DNA of 6,894 bases, taken from the NCBI GenBank assembly GCA_037147155.1, contig JBAWVR010000041.1:1-6894 (forward strand), given 5' to 3'. This document shows, in pieces, positions 1 through 6,346 of this stretch. Made by a program: the position numbers and the translations under genes. Each line of letters starts with the position of its first letter. Position 1 is the stretch's first letter. A model generated the notes under the pieces. That model did no database searches and was not told the origin of the DNA. It was given only the letters and a program-made list of their open reading frames with translations. The stretch is from JBAWVR01 sp037147155 (GTDB lineage: Bacteria; Patescibacteriota; Minisyncoccia; Phycocordibacterales; GWA1-40-21).

Positions 1-58
1 TAATAAAGGTGGATTATAGTGTAAAATAATAACATTAATTGTAATTTAAATAATCAAA
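1..58 (+). promoter_or_regulatory. AT-rich leader and possible promoter of the ligase-murJ operon
   Basis: This stretch upstream of the first gene is almost entirely A and T. Possible -10 boxes are TAAAAT (22-27) and TAATTT (42-47, preceded by TG). Neither has a convincing -35 box inside the window. If TAATTT is used, the mRNA would have only a few bases of leader. The AAGGTGG at 5-11 resembles a Shine-Dalgarno sequence but lies about 48 bases from the ATG, too far to serve it. The assignment rests on base composition and position only. Confidence 0.25.
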
Positions 59-2587
59 ATGAATCAACACCATGATCAAGATTTTGATGTTCCAAACATT
101 CATGTTGGAACACAAGATCACGAAGTTAAAAGTACTAAGAAAGGTTGGAGAGAATATATTAATTTAGATCTCTTGGCCAAATTCTTTTTATTGTTACCAC
201 TATTCATTTTGCCGATTTTTGTCTGGCCATCACTCAATGTGCCGAATCAGTTTTTTAAAACTTTATTCTTGGTAATTCCAGTTGGATTATCTCTACTGTT
301 TTTAATTCTCTCAAGTTTACGTTCTGGCAAATTTGTTTATCCAAAGACCTGGCTCTGGCCAGCTACTGCTTTGGTGATTGTGACTTATACTCTCTCTTCA
401 TTCTTTTCTTCTTCTTGGAGAGATTCATTCTTAGGACAAGGTTATGATGTTGGCTCATGGGTGATCGTGGTGTTCACCTTGCTGGCTATATTTTTGGTGC
501 CTTTATACTTCAAAAACAAACGTGATGTCTTCACTTCCTACGCCGTTCTTTGGGTAGCGGTTCTTCTTGTTGGTTTGTTTACTTTGATTCGCTTGGTTCT
601 ATATTGGATTCTTGGTTACGATTTATTATCTCTTGGAGTATTTGGTGATATTACCGCCAATTCAGTAGGTACTTGGAACAGTCTTGGTATTTTCTTCGGT
701 TTGGCGACCATTCTGTCTTTTGTTACTTTAGAAAACCTTGATTTCAAGGTGGGTTGGTTTAAATACACAATAATTGGAACCTTGGTGATGTCTTTGATTA
801 TGGTGGCTTTGGTCAACTATTCTCTGGTTTGGTATGTTCTTGGAATTCTTAGTGTTATTTTCTTGGTTTATACTTTTTCTTCCAATTTAATTCGTGGTAC
901 TGCCACAGCTAAGATGCCTTACATGTCCTTGGTTATCTTATTTATTTCTTTGGTCTTCATTATCAATGGTACAAATGTCCAAAACTTTATCAGTCAAAAG
1001 GCTGGTATAAGTAATTACGAAGTTTTACCAAACTACAAGAGTTTGCAAATGTTGTCCTGGGAAACTTTGAAGTCAAACCCAGTCTTTGGTGTTGGTCCAA
1101 ACCGTTTTTACGAAGAATGGGCTGCTCACAAGTCTTTAGATGTTAACTCTAGTGATTATTGGAATACAGATTTCAATTATGCTGTTGGCTTTGTTCCAAC
1201 CTTGTTTATTACCACAGGTCTTATTGGTTTCTTGCCATGGCTCATTCTTATCGGAGTTTTTCTCTATTTTGGTTTTCGTTACTTGATGACCACTTGGTCT
1301 GATCGTTATGTTAAATATTTAGCCCTATCATCTTTCTTGGCTTCAATCTATCTCTGGATTACCGTTATTCTCTATGTTCCAAGTACCGCCACTTTGTTCT
1401 TGACCACGTTCTTTACAGGACTTTTCTTGGCTATCTGTATCTTTGAAAATGTTGTGGACAATAAAGAAATTAGTTTTTCTGAACCACGCAAAGGTTTCTA
1501 TGTTGTTATGGTTTTGGTTTTCATTATGATTGGTTTGATAATAGGTGGTTATGTTTATTTGCAAAAATATGTAGCTGCTAACTATTATCAAAAAGCTCTG
1601 GTGGCATCGCTAAATGGAGATATTGCAACCGCTGGTCTCAACGCCGAAAAAACCGTGCAAATGGATGGTACAGATTATTCTTATCGTTTAGTGTCTCAAA
1701 TCTACGTTCGTCAGATGAGTGATTTACTGTCTAAAAAAGACATGACTGCTGAACAAATTAAAACTCCATTCCAGAGTCTCTTGGGAGCCGCTGTGAATAG
1801 TGCCAACGCTGCCGTAGCTCTAAATAGTACTAACTATCAGAACTACATGAACCTTGGTAATGTTTACGAGTCAGTCGTGCCAATTGGTATTCCAGGAGCT
1901 TATGATATGGCTGTTAAAGCTTACCAGAAGGCTGGAGAGCTTAATCCAAATAGTCCACTAATTAATCTGACTATGTCACGTTTGGAGTATTCAAATAAGT
2001 CTTACACTAAGGCAAAAGATTTTGCTTTGAAAGCTTTGAATCAAAAAAATAATTATACCGATGCTGCTTACTTCTTGTCATACATCGAAACCGAACAAGG
2101 TAGTGCCAAGAACGCTATTGCTGTTTTGGAAAATGCTTCAGTTTTCTCCCCATATGATCAATCACTATTCTTCCGTCTTGGAGTAATGAAATACAACCAA
2201 AAGGATTATGATGGAGCGGTAGCTGCCCTTGGTCGTGCTGTAAATATTATGATGGCTCTATATGACAAGAATAGCAAACAAGGTCCTGACTTTTATTCTC
2301 TGTATTCTAACGCCGCTTACTTCTTGAGCTTGTCGTCATACAAAGTTGGCCAGAAAGATGCTGCTATTGCCTATATGGATTTGGTTAGCCGCTGGAATCC
2401 TGGTAATAAAGACGTAGCAGATTTGTTGGCTAATATGAAAGCTGGTAGAACACCAGATGCAGGACAGGTGAGTGAAGTGAAGGCTGATTTACCAATAAAG
2501 ACTACTGATTTAAAAACAACTGCTACTACCACTGCGAAAACCACAAAAGCTACAACTAAAACGCCGGTTAAAACCATCAAGAAATAG
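59..2587 (+). CDS. O-antigen ligase/polymerase-like (Wzy_C) membrane protein with C-terminal TPR domain
   Basis: This 842-residue protein probably transfers or polymerises lipid-linked glycan on the outer face of the membrane; the substrate cannot be read from sequence. Residues 1-34 are a polar, His/Asp-rich cytoplasmic leader. From about 35 to 500 there are roughly a dozen hydrophobic helices. The Wzy_C/ligase signature lies in an outside loop: the stretch around 336-350 contains NPVFGVGPNRF, and after a loop comes a helix with TTGLIGFLPW. The His usually found before that helix (HNxxL in WaaL-type ligases) is not obvious here. The last helix is about 479-501. Residues about 508-800 carry four or five TPR-like repeats, clearest at 585-735 (for example AVKAYQKAGELNPNSP). 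The tail from 814 is almost only Lys, Thr and Ala. The ATG at 59 gives the full N-terminus; there is no Shine-Dalgarno. murJ follows after 8 bases, so the two are probably co-transcribed. Family assignment is fairly secure; the exact reaction is inference. Confidence 0.8.
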   Translation: MNQHHDQDFDVPNIHVGTQDHEVKSTKKGWREYINLDLLAKFFLLLPLFILPIFVWPSLNVPNQFFKTLFLVIPVGLSLLFLILSSLRSGKFVYPKTWLWPATALVIVTYTLSSFFSSSWRDSFLGQGYDVGSWVIVVFTLLAIFLVPLYFKNKRDVFTSYAVLWVAVLLVGLFTLIRLVLYWILGYDLLSLGVFGDITANSVGTWNSLGIFFGLATILSFVTLENLDFKVGWFKYTIIGTLVMSLIMVALVNYSLVWYVLGILSVIFLVYTFSSNLIRGTATAKMPYMSLVILFISLVFIINGTNVQNFISQKAGISNYEVLPNYKSLQMLSWETLKSNPVFGVGPNRFYEEWAAHKSLDVNSSDYWNTDFNYAVGFVPTLFITTGLIGFLPWLILIGVFLYFGFRYLMTTWSDRYVKYLALSSFLASIYLWITVILYVPSTATLFLTTFFTGLFLAICIFENVVDNKEISFSEPRKGFYVVMVLVFIMIGLIIGGYVYLQKYVAANYYQKALVASLNGDIATAGLNAEKTVQMDGTDYSYRLVSQIYVRQMSDLLSKKDMTAEQIKTPFQSLLGAAVNSANAAVALNSTNYQNYMNLGNVYESVVPIGIPGAYDMAVKAYQKAGELNPNSPLINLTMSRLEYSNKSYTKAKDFALKALNQKNNYTDAAYFLSYIETEQGSAKNAIAVLENASVFSPYDQSLFFRLGVMKYNQKDYDGAVAALGRAVNIMMALYDKNSKQGPDFYSLYSNAAYFLSLSSYKVGQKDAAIAYMDLVSRWNPGNKDVADLLANMKAGRTPDAGQVSEVKADLPIKTTDLKTTATTTAKTTKATTKTPVKTIKK

Positions 2588-2595
2588 TTTCCTTT

Positions 2596-4272
2596 ATGGT
2601 AAAAAGACTTCTAAACTTTTTTAATCGAGAAATAGGCGGCCTCCATGATGCCGCCTATTTCCTCGGTTTTTTTGCTATCGTATCACAACTTCTGGCCTTA
2701 TTTAGAGATCGCTTGTTAGCTTCAATGATTGGACCCGGCAATGCTCTAGATATTTATTATTCCAGTTTTCGTATTCCAGATCTGATTTATGTTTCTCTAG
2801 CCTCAATTGTTTCCGTGTCCGTCATTGTGCCATTTTTGGCAGAGAAGATAGAAAAGAATAGTGGTGATCTGAAAAAGTTTGTTGATAACATTTTTTCATT
2901 TTTCTTTTTGGCAATTGCGCTTGTGAGTGTGGTGATGTTCTTCTTGATGCCGGTCATCATACCAAAAATATTTTTTGGTTATGATCAAGAAAAAATTCGA
3001 CAAATAATTGAGATGAGTCGAATTATGCTCTTGTCCCCATTCCTTTTAGGATTGTCTAACTTCTTCTCCAGTTTGATACAGGTGTATCGCAGATTTATTT
3101 TGTATTCACTTAGTCCGCTAATCTACAGCCTGGGAATAATTTTTGGTATTATTTTTCTTTATCCGAAATTTGGAGTTTACGGTTTAGCTTGGGGTGTTGT
3201 TATTGGGGCCTTTTTCCATTGGGCTATACAGGTGCCAACTGTTATCAGTCAGGGCCTATTTCCAAAGATTAAACTCGATTTAAACTGGACTGAAATAAGG
3301 AGTATGGTTGTTACTGCAGTTTTGAGAACTTTTACTCTAGGCATAGGTCAGATTGGTACTTTGTTTTTGGTGTCCATGGCAACAATTATTGGAGCGGGAA
3401 CCGTATCTGTGTTTAGTATGGCCTATAATCTTCAGGGTGTACCACTAACGGTTATTGGAATGAGTTACTCAATGGCAGCTTTTCCTACACTATCTAGACT
3501 TTTTGTTGCAGGTGATACCAAAAAATTTCTTGAGGAAATTATTATCTCAGCTAGACACATTATCTTCTGGTCCATGCCAATAATAATTTTGTTTATTGTT
3601 TTGAGAGCACAGATTGTTCGAACAATTTTGGGGGCAGGTTTCTTTGATTGGTCAGCCACAAGACTTACCGCAGCATCACTCGCTGTATTTTCAGTTTCAG
3701 TTTTGGCTCAGAGTTTATTACTGTTGTTGACGAGAGGTTATTATGCAATCGGTGTGACCAAGAAGCCACTTTTGGCAAACTTGGCTGGATTGTTACTCAT
3801 GTTTGTATTTGGAATGCTGGGTCATTATGCCTTCAGCCACTACCAATTTGTTCAAAATTTTACTGAAGCCTTACTCCGTGTAGCGGACATTCAAGGCACT
3901 GGAGTTCTTATGTTGGCCTTGGCCTATTCCTTGGCCATGATCTCTGGTACGGCTATTCTTTTGTGGTGGTTTGAAAGAGATTTTTCTGGTTTTTGGCCGG
4001 GAATTAAAGATACTTTTTTCCAGAGTTTTTCTGCTGCTATTATTATGGGTTTCGTGTCTTATTTGGGGCTAAATTTCTTTGATGATATTTTTTCTCTCGG
4101 TAGCACCTTCGGAGTTTTTGCTCAAGGCGCTTGTGCTGGTATCCTTGGTTTGATTGTCTGGTTTATCATTCTCAAGCTTTTGAAGAATCAAGAAATAAAT
4201 GAGGTCTGGAGAACCATTCATCACAAGATTTGGAAATCAGACGCTATTATTCCGGAATCCAATGAGTTGTAG
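2596..4272 (+). CDS. murJ: MurJ-family lipid II flippase (MviN)
   Basis: MurJ moves lipid II, the undecaprenyl-linked peptidoglycan precursor, across the cytoplasmic membrane. The product is 558 residues with about 14 hydrophobic helices, somewhat longer than the E. coli protein. The N-terminal signature is clear: SQLLALFRDRLLA (30-42), then a Gly-rich turn and LDIYYSSFRIPDL (51-63). The middle of the protein has NLQGVPLTVIGMSYSMAAFPTLSRLF (in two parts, 278-288 and onward), matching MurJ helix 8 and the following segment. By alignment from memory with E. coli MurJ, R24 and D39 are kept (R37, D52), whereas R18, R52, D269 and R270 appear as Q31, Y65, Y277 and N278. The start is 8 bases after the upstream stop and has no Shine-Dalgarno, so translation may be coupled. 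A strong hairpin overlaps codons 10-24. A terminator follows 8 bases after the stop. Family membership is secure; lipid II as substrate is inferred. Confidence 0.92.
   Translation: MVKRLLNFFNREIGGLHDAAYFLGFFAIVSQLLALFRDRLLASMIGPGNALDIYYSSFRIPDLIYVSLASIVSVSVIVPFLAEKIEKNSGDLKKFVDNIFSFFFLAIALVSVVMFFLMPVIIPKIFFGYDQEKIRQIIEMSRIMLLSPFLLGLSNFFSSLIQVYRRFILYSLSPLIYSLGIIFGIIFLYPKFGVYGLAWGVVIGAFFHWAIQVPTVISQGLFPKIKLDLNWTEIRSMVVTAVLRTFTLGIGQIGTLFLVSMATIIGAGTVSVFSMAYNLQGVPLTVIGMSYSMAAFPTLSRLFVAGDTKKFLEEIIISARHIIFWSMPIIILFIVLRAQIVRTILGAGFFDWSATRLTAASLAVFSVSVLAQSLLLLLTRGYYAIGVTKKPLLANLAGLLLMFVFGMLGHYAFSHYQFVQNFTEALLRVADIQGTGVLMLALAYSLAMISGTAILLWWFERDFSGFWPGIKDTFFQSFSAAIIMGFVSYLGLNFFDDIFSLGSTFGVFAQGACAGILGLIVWFIILKLLKNQEINEVWRTIHHKIWKSDAIIPESNEL
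2623..2673 (+). promoter_or_regulatory. Terminator-like hairpin inside the murJ start (possible attenuator)
   Basis: The arms 2630-2640 and 2650-2660 are perfectly complementary (11 bp, including AGGCGGC/GCCGCCT) around a 9-base loop. Allowing one bulged C at 2661, the stem extends by pairing 2623-2629 with 2662-2668, giving 18 bp with one G-T pair. Five T residues (2669-2673) follow directly, and this is the layout of an intrinsic terminator on the plus strand. It lies 36 bases after the upstream stop codon, within codons 10-24 of murJ, which encode family-typical residues. Structure is seen directly; the regulatory role is inference. Confidence 0.55.
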
Positions 4273-4280
4273 TAAACAGT

Positions 4281-4308
4281 AAAAAAACCAGTAAAAACTG
4301 GTTTTTTT
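4281..4308 (+). terminator. Intrinsic terminator after murJ
   Basis: ACCAGT (4287-4292) pairs with ACTGGT (4297-4302) around an AAAA loop. The stem continues through six A-T pairs (4281-4286 with 4303-4308), so the 3' arm is itself the T tract. It begins 8 bases after the murJ stop and ends before the lepA start. The hairpin is symmetrical and could stop transcription from either side, but no minus-strand gene nearby needs it. It separates the envelope operon from lepA. Confidence 0.88.
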
Positions 4309-4318
4309 ACACTTTTTC

Positions 4319-4327
4319 TGCTAATAT
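4319..4327 (+). promoter_or_regulatory. Probable extended -10 promoter of lepA
   Basis: TGC followed by TAATAT (4322-4327) fits an extended -10 element (TGn plus a hexamer with 4 of 6 consensus bases). No good -35 box lies 16-18 bases upstream, where the sequence is the T-rich arm of the terminator. The expected transcription start is about 4334, only a few bases before the ATG at 4337, which predicts a nearly leaderless lepA mRNA. Since a terminator precedes it, lepA needs a promoter here. Confidence 0.45.
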
Positions 4328-4336
4328 TCTGTTTAT

Positions 4337-6142
4337 ATGACGGATTTGAATAAGGTTAGAAATTTTTCCATCATTGCCCATATTGATCACGGTAAGTCCA
4401 CTCTGGCTGACCGCCTTTTAGAAATTACCAATACCATTGAAAAGCGTAAAATGATGGCCCAAGTGTTGGACTCCATGGAACTTGAACGTGAAAGGGGAAT
4501 TACTATCAAAATGCAACCAGTGCGTATGGATTACAAGCTCGATGGGGAGAATTATGTTTTAAACTTGATTGATACGCCTGGACACATCGACTTTTCTTAT
4601 GAAGTGTCTCGTGCCCTCAAAGCCGTTGAAGGTTCAATCCTTTTGGTGGATGCTACTCAAGGTGTTCAAGCACAGACTTTGACTACTTTAAACATGGCTC
4701 GTGAATCTGGTCTCGTGATTATTCCTGTGGTCAGTAAAATTGATTCACCACTTGCTCGAGTGGACGAAGTTAAATATGAAATCTCACTTTTACTCGGAGT
4801 AGAACTTGAGGATATTTTGGAAGTATCAGGCAAAACTGGTGAAGGTGTGGAGAACCTTTTGAAAGAATTGATTAAACGTGTACCAGCACCAAAAAAAGAA
4901 ATTTCAAATTATGATCAGTTTCGCTCTTTAGTGTTTGATTTTCAGTACGATAATCATCGTGGGGTTATTGTGTTTGTGCGTGTGTTAAATGGAGAAGTTA
5001 GAAAGGGACAACCATTAGTATTTAAAATTGCTGACGAAACTTTTACAGCTTTGGAAGTTGGTATTTTTGCTCCAGATGAGCGACCGGCTGAATCTTTGAC
5101 AGCAGGTGAGATTGGTTATATTGTGACTGGTATTAAAGAACCTGGCATTGCTTCTGTGGGTGATACTGTGGCTTCACCGCGTGACAATCATCCGCCGCTG
5201 CATGGTTATATGAGCCCTGCTCCAGTAGTTTGGGCTTCTGTTTATCCAGAGAGTCAAGATGACCTTAATTTGCTTAAACAGTCCTTGGGGCGCCTCCGTC
5301 TGTCAGACTCGTCTTTTACTTATGAAGAAGAGGCTTCAGGGACTCTAGGACGAGGTTACCGCTGTGGTTTCTTGGGTATGCTTCACTTGGAAATTATTGT
5401 GGAGCGTCTGCGACGCGAGTTTAATTTGGAGCTCATAGTGACTACCCCAAGTATTACTTATGAAGTTCTCTACCGTAATGGTAAAAAAGAAATCATTTAT
5501 TCACCGTCACTCTTTCCAGATGATCACTCTGTGCAGGAAGTCCACGAGCCATGGGTCAAGATTAAAATTATCTCCCCATCTCATTATTTGAGTCTACTCA
5601 TGCCATCTTTTTATGAACATGAAGCAATTATTGGCGACTCAGAAAACTTTGGTGATAACCGTTCAGCTATTACTGTGGAGATGCCTCTGCGTGAACTTAT
5701 GCGTAATTTCTTTGATGAATTGAAGAGTATTACCTCTGGCTATGCCTCAATTTCTTATGAAATGCTTGGTATGCGCAAAGCTGATGTTGTACGCCTAGAT
5801 ATCTTAGTCGCTGACGAACCAGTGGTGGCCTTTGCACGTGTAGTGTCTCGCCGACGCGTTCAAGAAGAGGCTGAGGCAGCTGTTGAGAAGTTATTCGCTG
5901 TTTTGCCAAATCAGATGTTCAAAACAAAGATTCAAGGACAGGCAATGGGTAGAATCTTGTCATCGAGAACTTTGTCAGCACTACAAAAAGATGTGACTCA
6001 GCATATGTACGGAGGAGACATTACTCGAAAGATGAAATTGCGTGAAAAGCAGAAGAAGGGTAAGAAGAAAATGAAAGATCGTGGAACTGTAAATATTCCT
6101 CAGGAAGTGTTTATAAAAATGATTCGCTCGTCGGAAAATTAA
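4337..6142 (+). CDS. lepA: Elongation factor 4 (LepA), ribosomal back-translocation GTPase
   Basis: EF4 is a GTPase that binds the ribosome and affects translocation and ribosome assembly or initiation. The product is 601 residues, matching the usual length near 600. The G domain has G1 AHIDHGKST (14-22), the switch I stretch RGITI (53-57), G3 DTPGH (79-83), G4 SKID (133-136) and G5 SGK (164-166). G4 is normally NKID, so the Asn is Ser here; G5 is normally SAK. Beta-barrel domain II starts near 190, EF-G-like domains III and V follow, and the LepA-only C-terminal domain ends with YGGDITRKMKLREKQKKGKK and IPQEVF. The start aligns with other LepA proteins and has no Shine-Dalgarno. Hairpin terminators on both sides make it a single-gene transcription unit. 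Identification is certain; the effect of the G4 change is unknown. Confidence 0.98.
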   Translation: MTDLNKVRNFSIIAHIDHGKSTLADRLLEITNTIEKRKMMAQVLDSMELERERGITIKMQPVRMDYKLDGENYVLNLIDTPGHIDFSYEVSRALKAVEGSILLVDATQGVQAQTLTTLNMARESGLVIIPVVSKIDSPLARVDEVKYEISLLLGVELEDILEVSGKTGEGVENLLKELIKRVPAPKKEISNYDQFRSLVFDFQYDNHRGVIVFVRVLNGEVRKGQPLVFKIADETFTALEVGIFAPDERPAESLTAGEIGYIVTGIKEPGIASVGDTVASPRDNHPPLHGYMSPAPVVWASVYPESQDDLNLLKQSLGRLRLSDSSFTYEEEASGTLGRGYRCGFLGMLHLEIIVERLRREFNLELIVTTPSITYEVLYRNGKKEIIYSPSLFPDDHSVQEVHEPWVKIKIISPSHYLSLLMPSFYEHEAIIGDSENFGDNRSAITVEMPLRELMRNFFDELKSITSGYASISYEMLGMRKADVVRLDILVADEPVVAFARVVSRRRVQEEAEAAVEKLFAVLPNQMFKTKIQGQAMGRILSSRTLSALQKDVTQHMYGGDITRKMKLREKQKKGKKKMKDRGTVNIPQEVFIKMIRSSEN

Positions 6143-6149
6143 GAACAAA

Positions 6150-6179
6150 AAGAGCGGCACCCTCTTGGGTGCCGCTCTT
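6150..6179. terminator. Shared bidirectional terminator between lepA and the convergent small gene
   Basis: A perfect 13 bp stem joins 6150-6162 and 6167-6179 (AAGAGCGGCACCC with its complement) around a TCTT loop. It starts 8 bases after the lepA stop. On the plus strand the T tract is poor (CTCTTAAATTT). On the minus strand the stem is followed by TTTTGTTCTT, a better tail. It therefore terminates both lepA and the gene converging from 6300, whose stop codon lies 11 bases from the stem. A terminator suited to the minus strand supports that small gene being real. Confidence 0.88.
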
Positions 6180-6189
6180 AAATTTGATT

Positions 6190-6300
6190 CTATCTAAAGA
6201 TTCCTGGCATATAAGCAATCACCATACTAATGATTACGAGGAAAGCGACCACAAACCAGAATACTCGAATAAATTTTTGACTACCTTTTTGAAAAATCAT
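6190..6300 (-). CDS. Small single-helix membrane protein, 36 residues, unknown function
   Basis: The minus strand encodes 36 residues starting MIFQKGSQKF and ending AYMPGIFR, stop TAG. Residues 1-12 are basic (K5, K9, R12); 13-31 form one hydrophobic helix (VFWFVVAFLVIISMVIAY region), predicting a short cytoplasmic N-terminus and one membrane pass. I do not recognise a named family, though tiny proteins of this look, with an aromatic start to the helix and an ISM-like stretch, resemble unnamed small proteins of Parcubacteria as I recall them. Support for a real gene: it has a proper membrane-protein pattern, a hairpin terminator with a T tail just downstream, and an AT-rich divergent promoter region upstream that it shares with the FtsB-like gene. 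It has no Shine-Dalgarno. The function is unknown; the neighbour hints at a link with the membrane or division but does not show it. Confidence 0.65.
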   Translation of the reverse strand: MIFQKGSQKFIRVFWFVVAFLVIISMVIAYMPGIFR

Positions 6301-6346
6301 GTTATTTGTTTATTAATAATATGTTATTATTAACTATATACGATTT
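6301..6346. promoter_or_regulatory. Divergent AT-rich promoter region with a palindrome
   Basis: The 46 bases between the two divergent starts are nearly all A and T. A perfect inverted repeat, TTAATAATA (6313-6321) and TATTATTAA (6325-6333), has a 3-base centre. It places a TATTAT box on each strand: 6325-6330 for the plus gene and the complement of 6316-6321 for the minus gene. Each box would give a leader of about 10 bases. Neither has a good -35 box at 17 bases. Both genes must start from here, so some promoter is expected; the exact boxes are uncertain. Confidence 0.4.

Noticed and set aside
5..11. AAGGTGG as a Shine-Dalgarno sequence
   Set aside because: It is about 48 bases upstream of the ATG at 59 and no start codon lies at the right spacing in a usable frame.
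616..816. Minus-strand open frame of 66 codons
   Set aside because: It lies wholly within the membrane region of the ligase gene and its product has no recognisable pattern; it is a shadow of the real frame.
1343..1591. Minus-strand open frame of 82 codons
   Set aside because: Antisense to the ligase gene, with an Asn/Gln-rich product typical of reading AT-rich coding DNA backwards; no terminator or promoter of its own.
2371..2580. Minus-strand open frame with a Val-rich hydrophobic start
   Set aside because: The Val run is only the reverse reading of the Lys/Thr tail codons of the ligase gene; there is no independent support.
2596..2740. A later murJ start (for example the Met at codon 44) that would leave the hairpin outside the gene
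   Set aside because: That would remove the first membrane helix and the conserved FRDRLLA stretch, so the start at 2596 is better supported.
3465..3866. Overlapping open frames on both strands within murJ
   Set aside because: Both the minus frame (3465-3659) and the out-of-frame plus frame (3648-3866) fall inside conserved murJ codons, and the murJ frame is unbroken, so there is no frameshift to explain.
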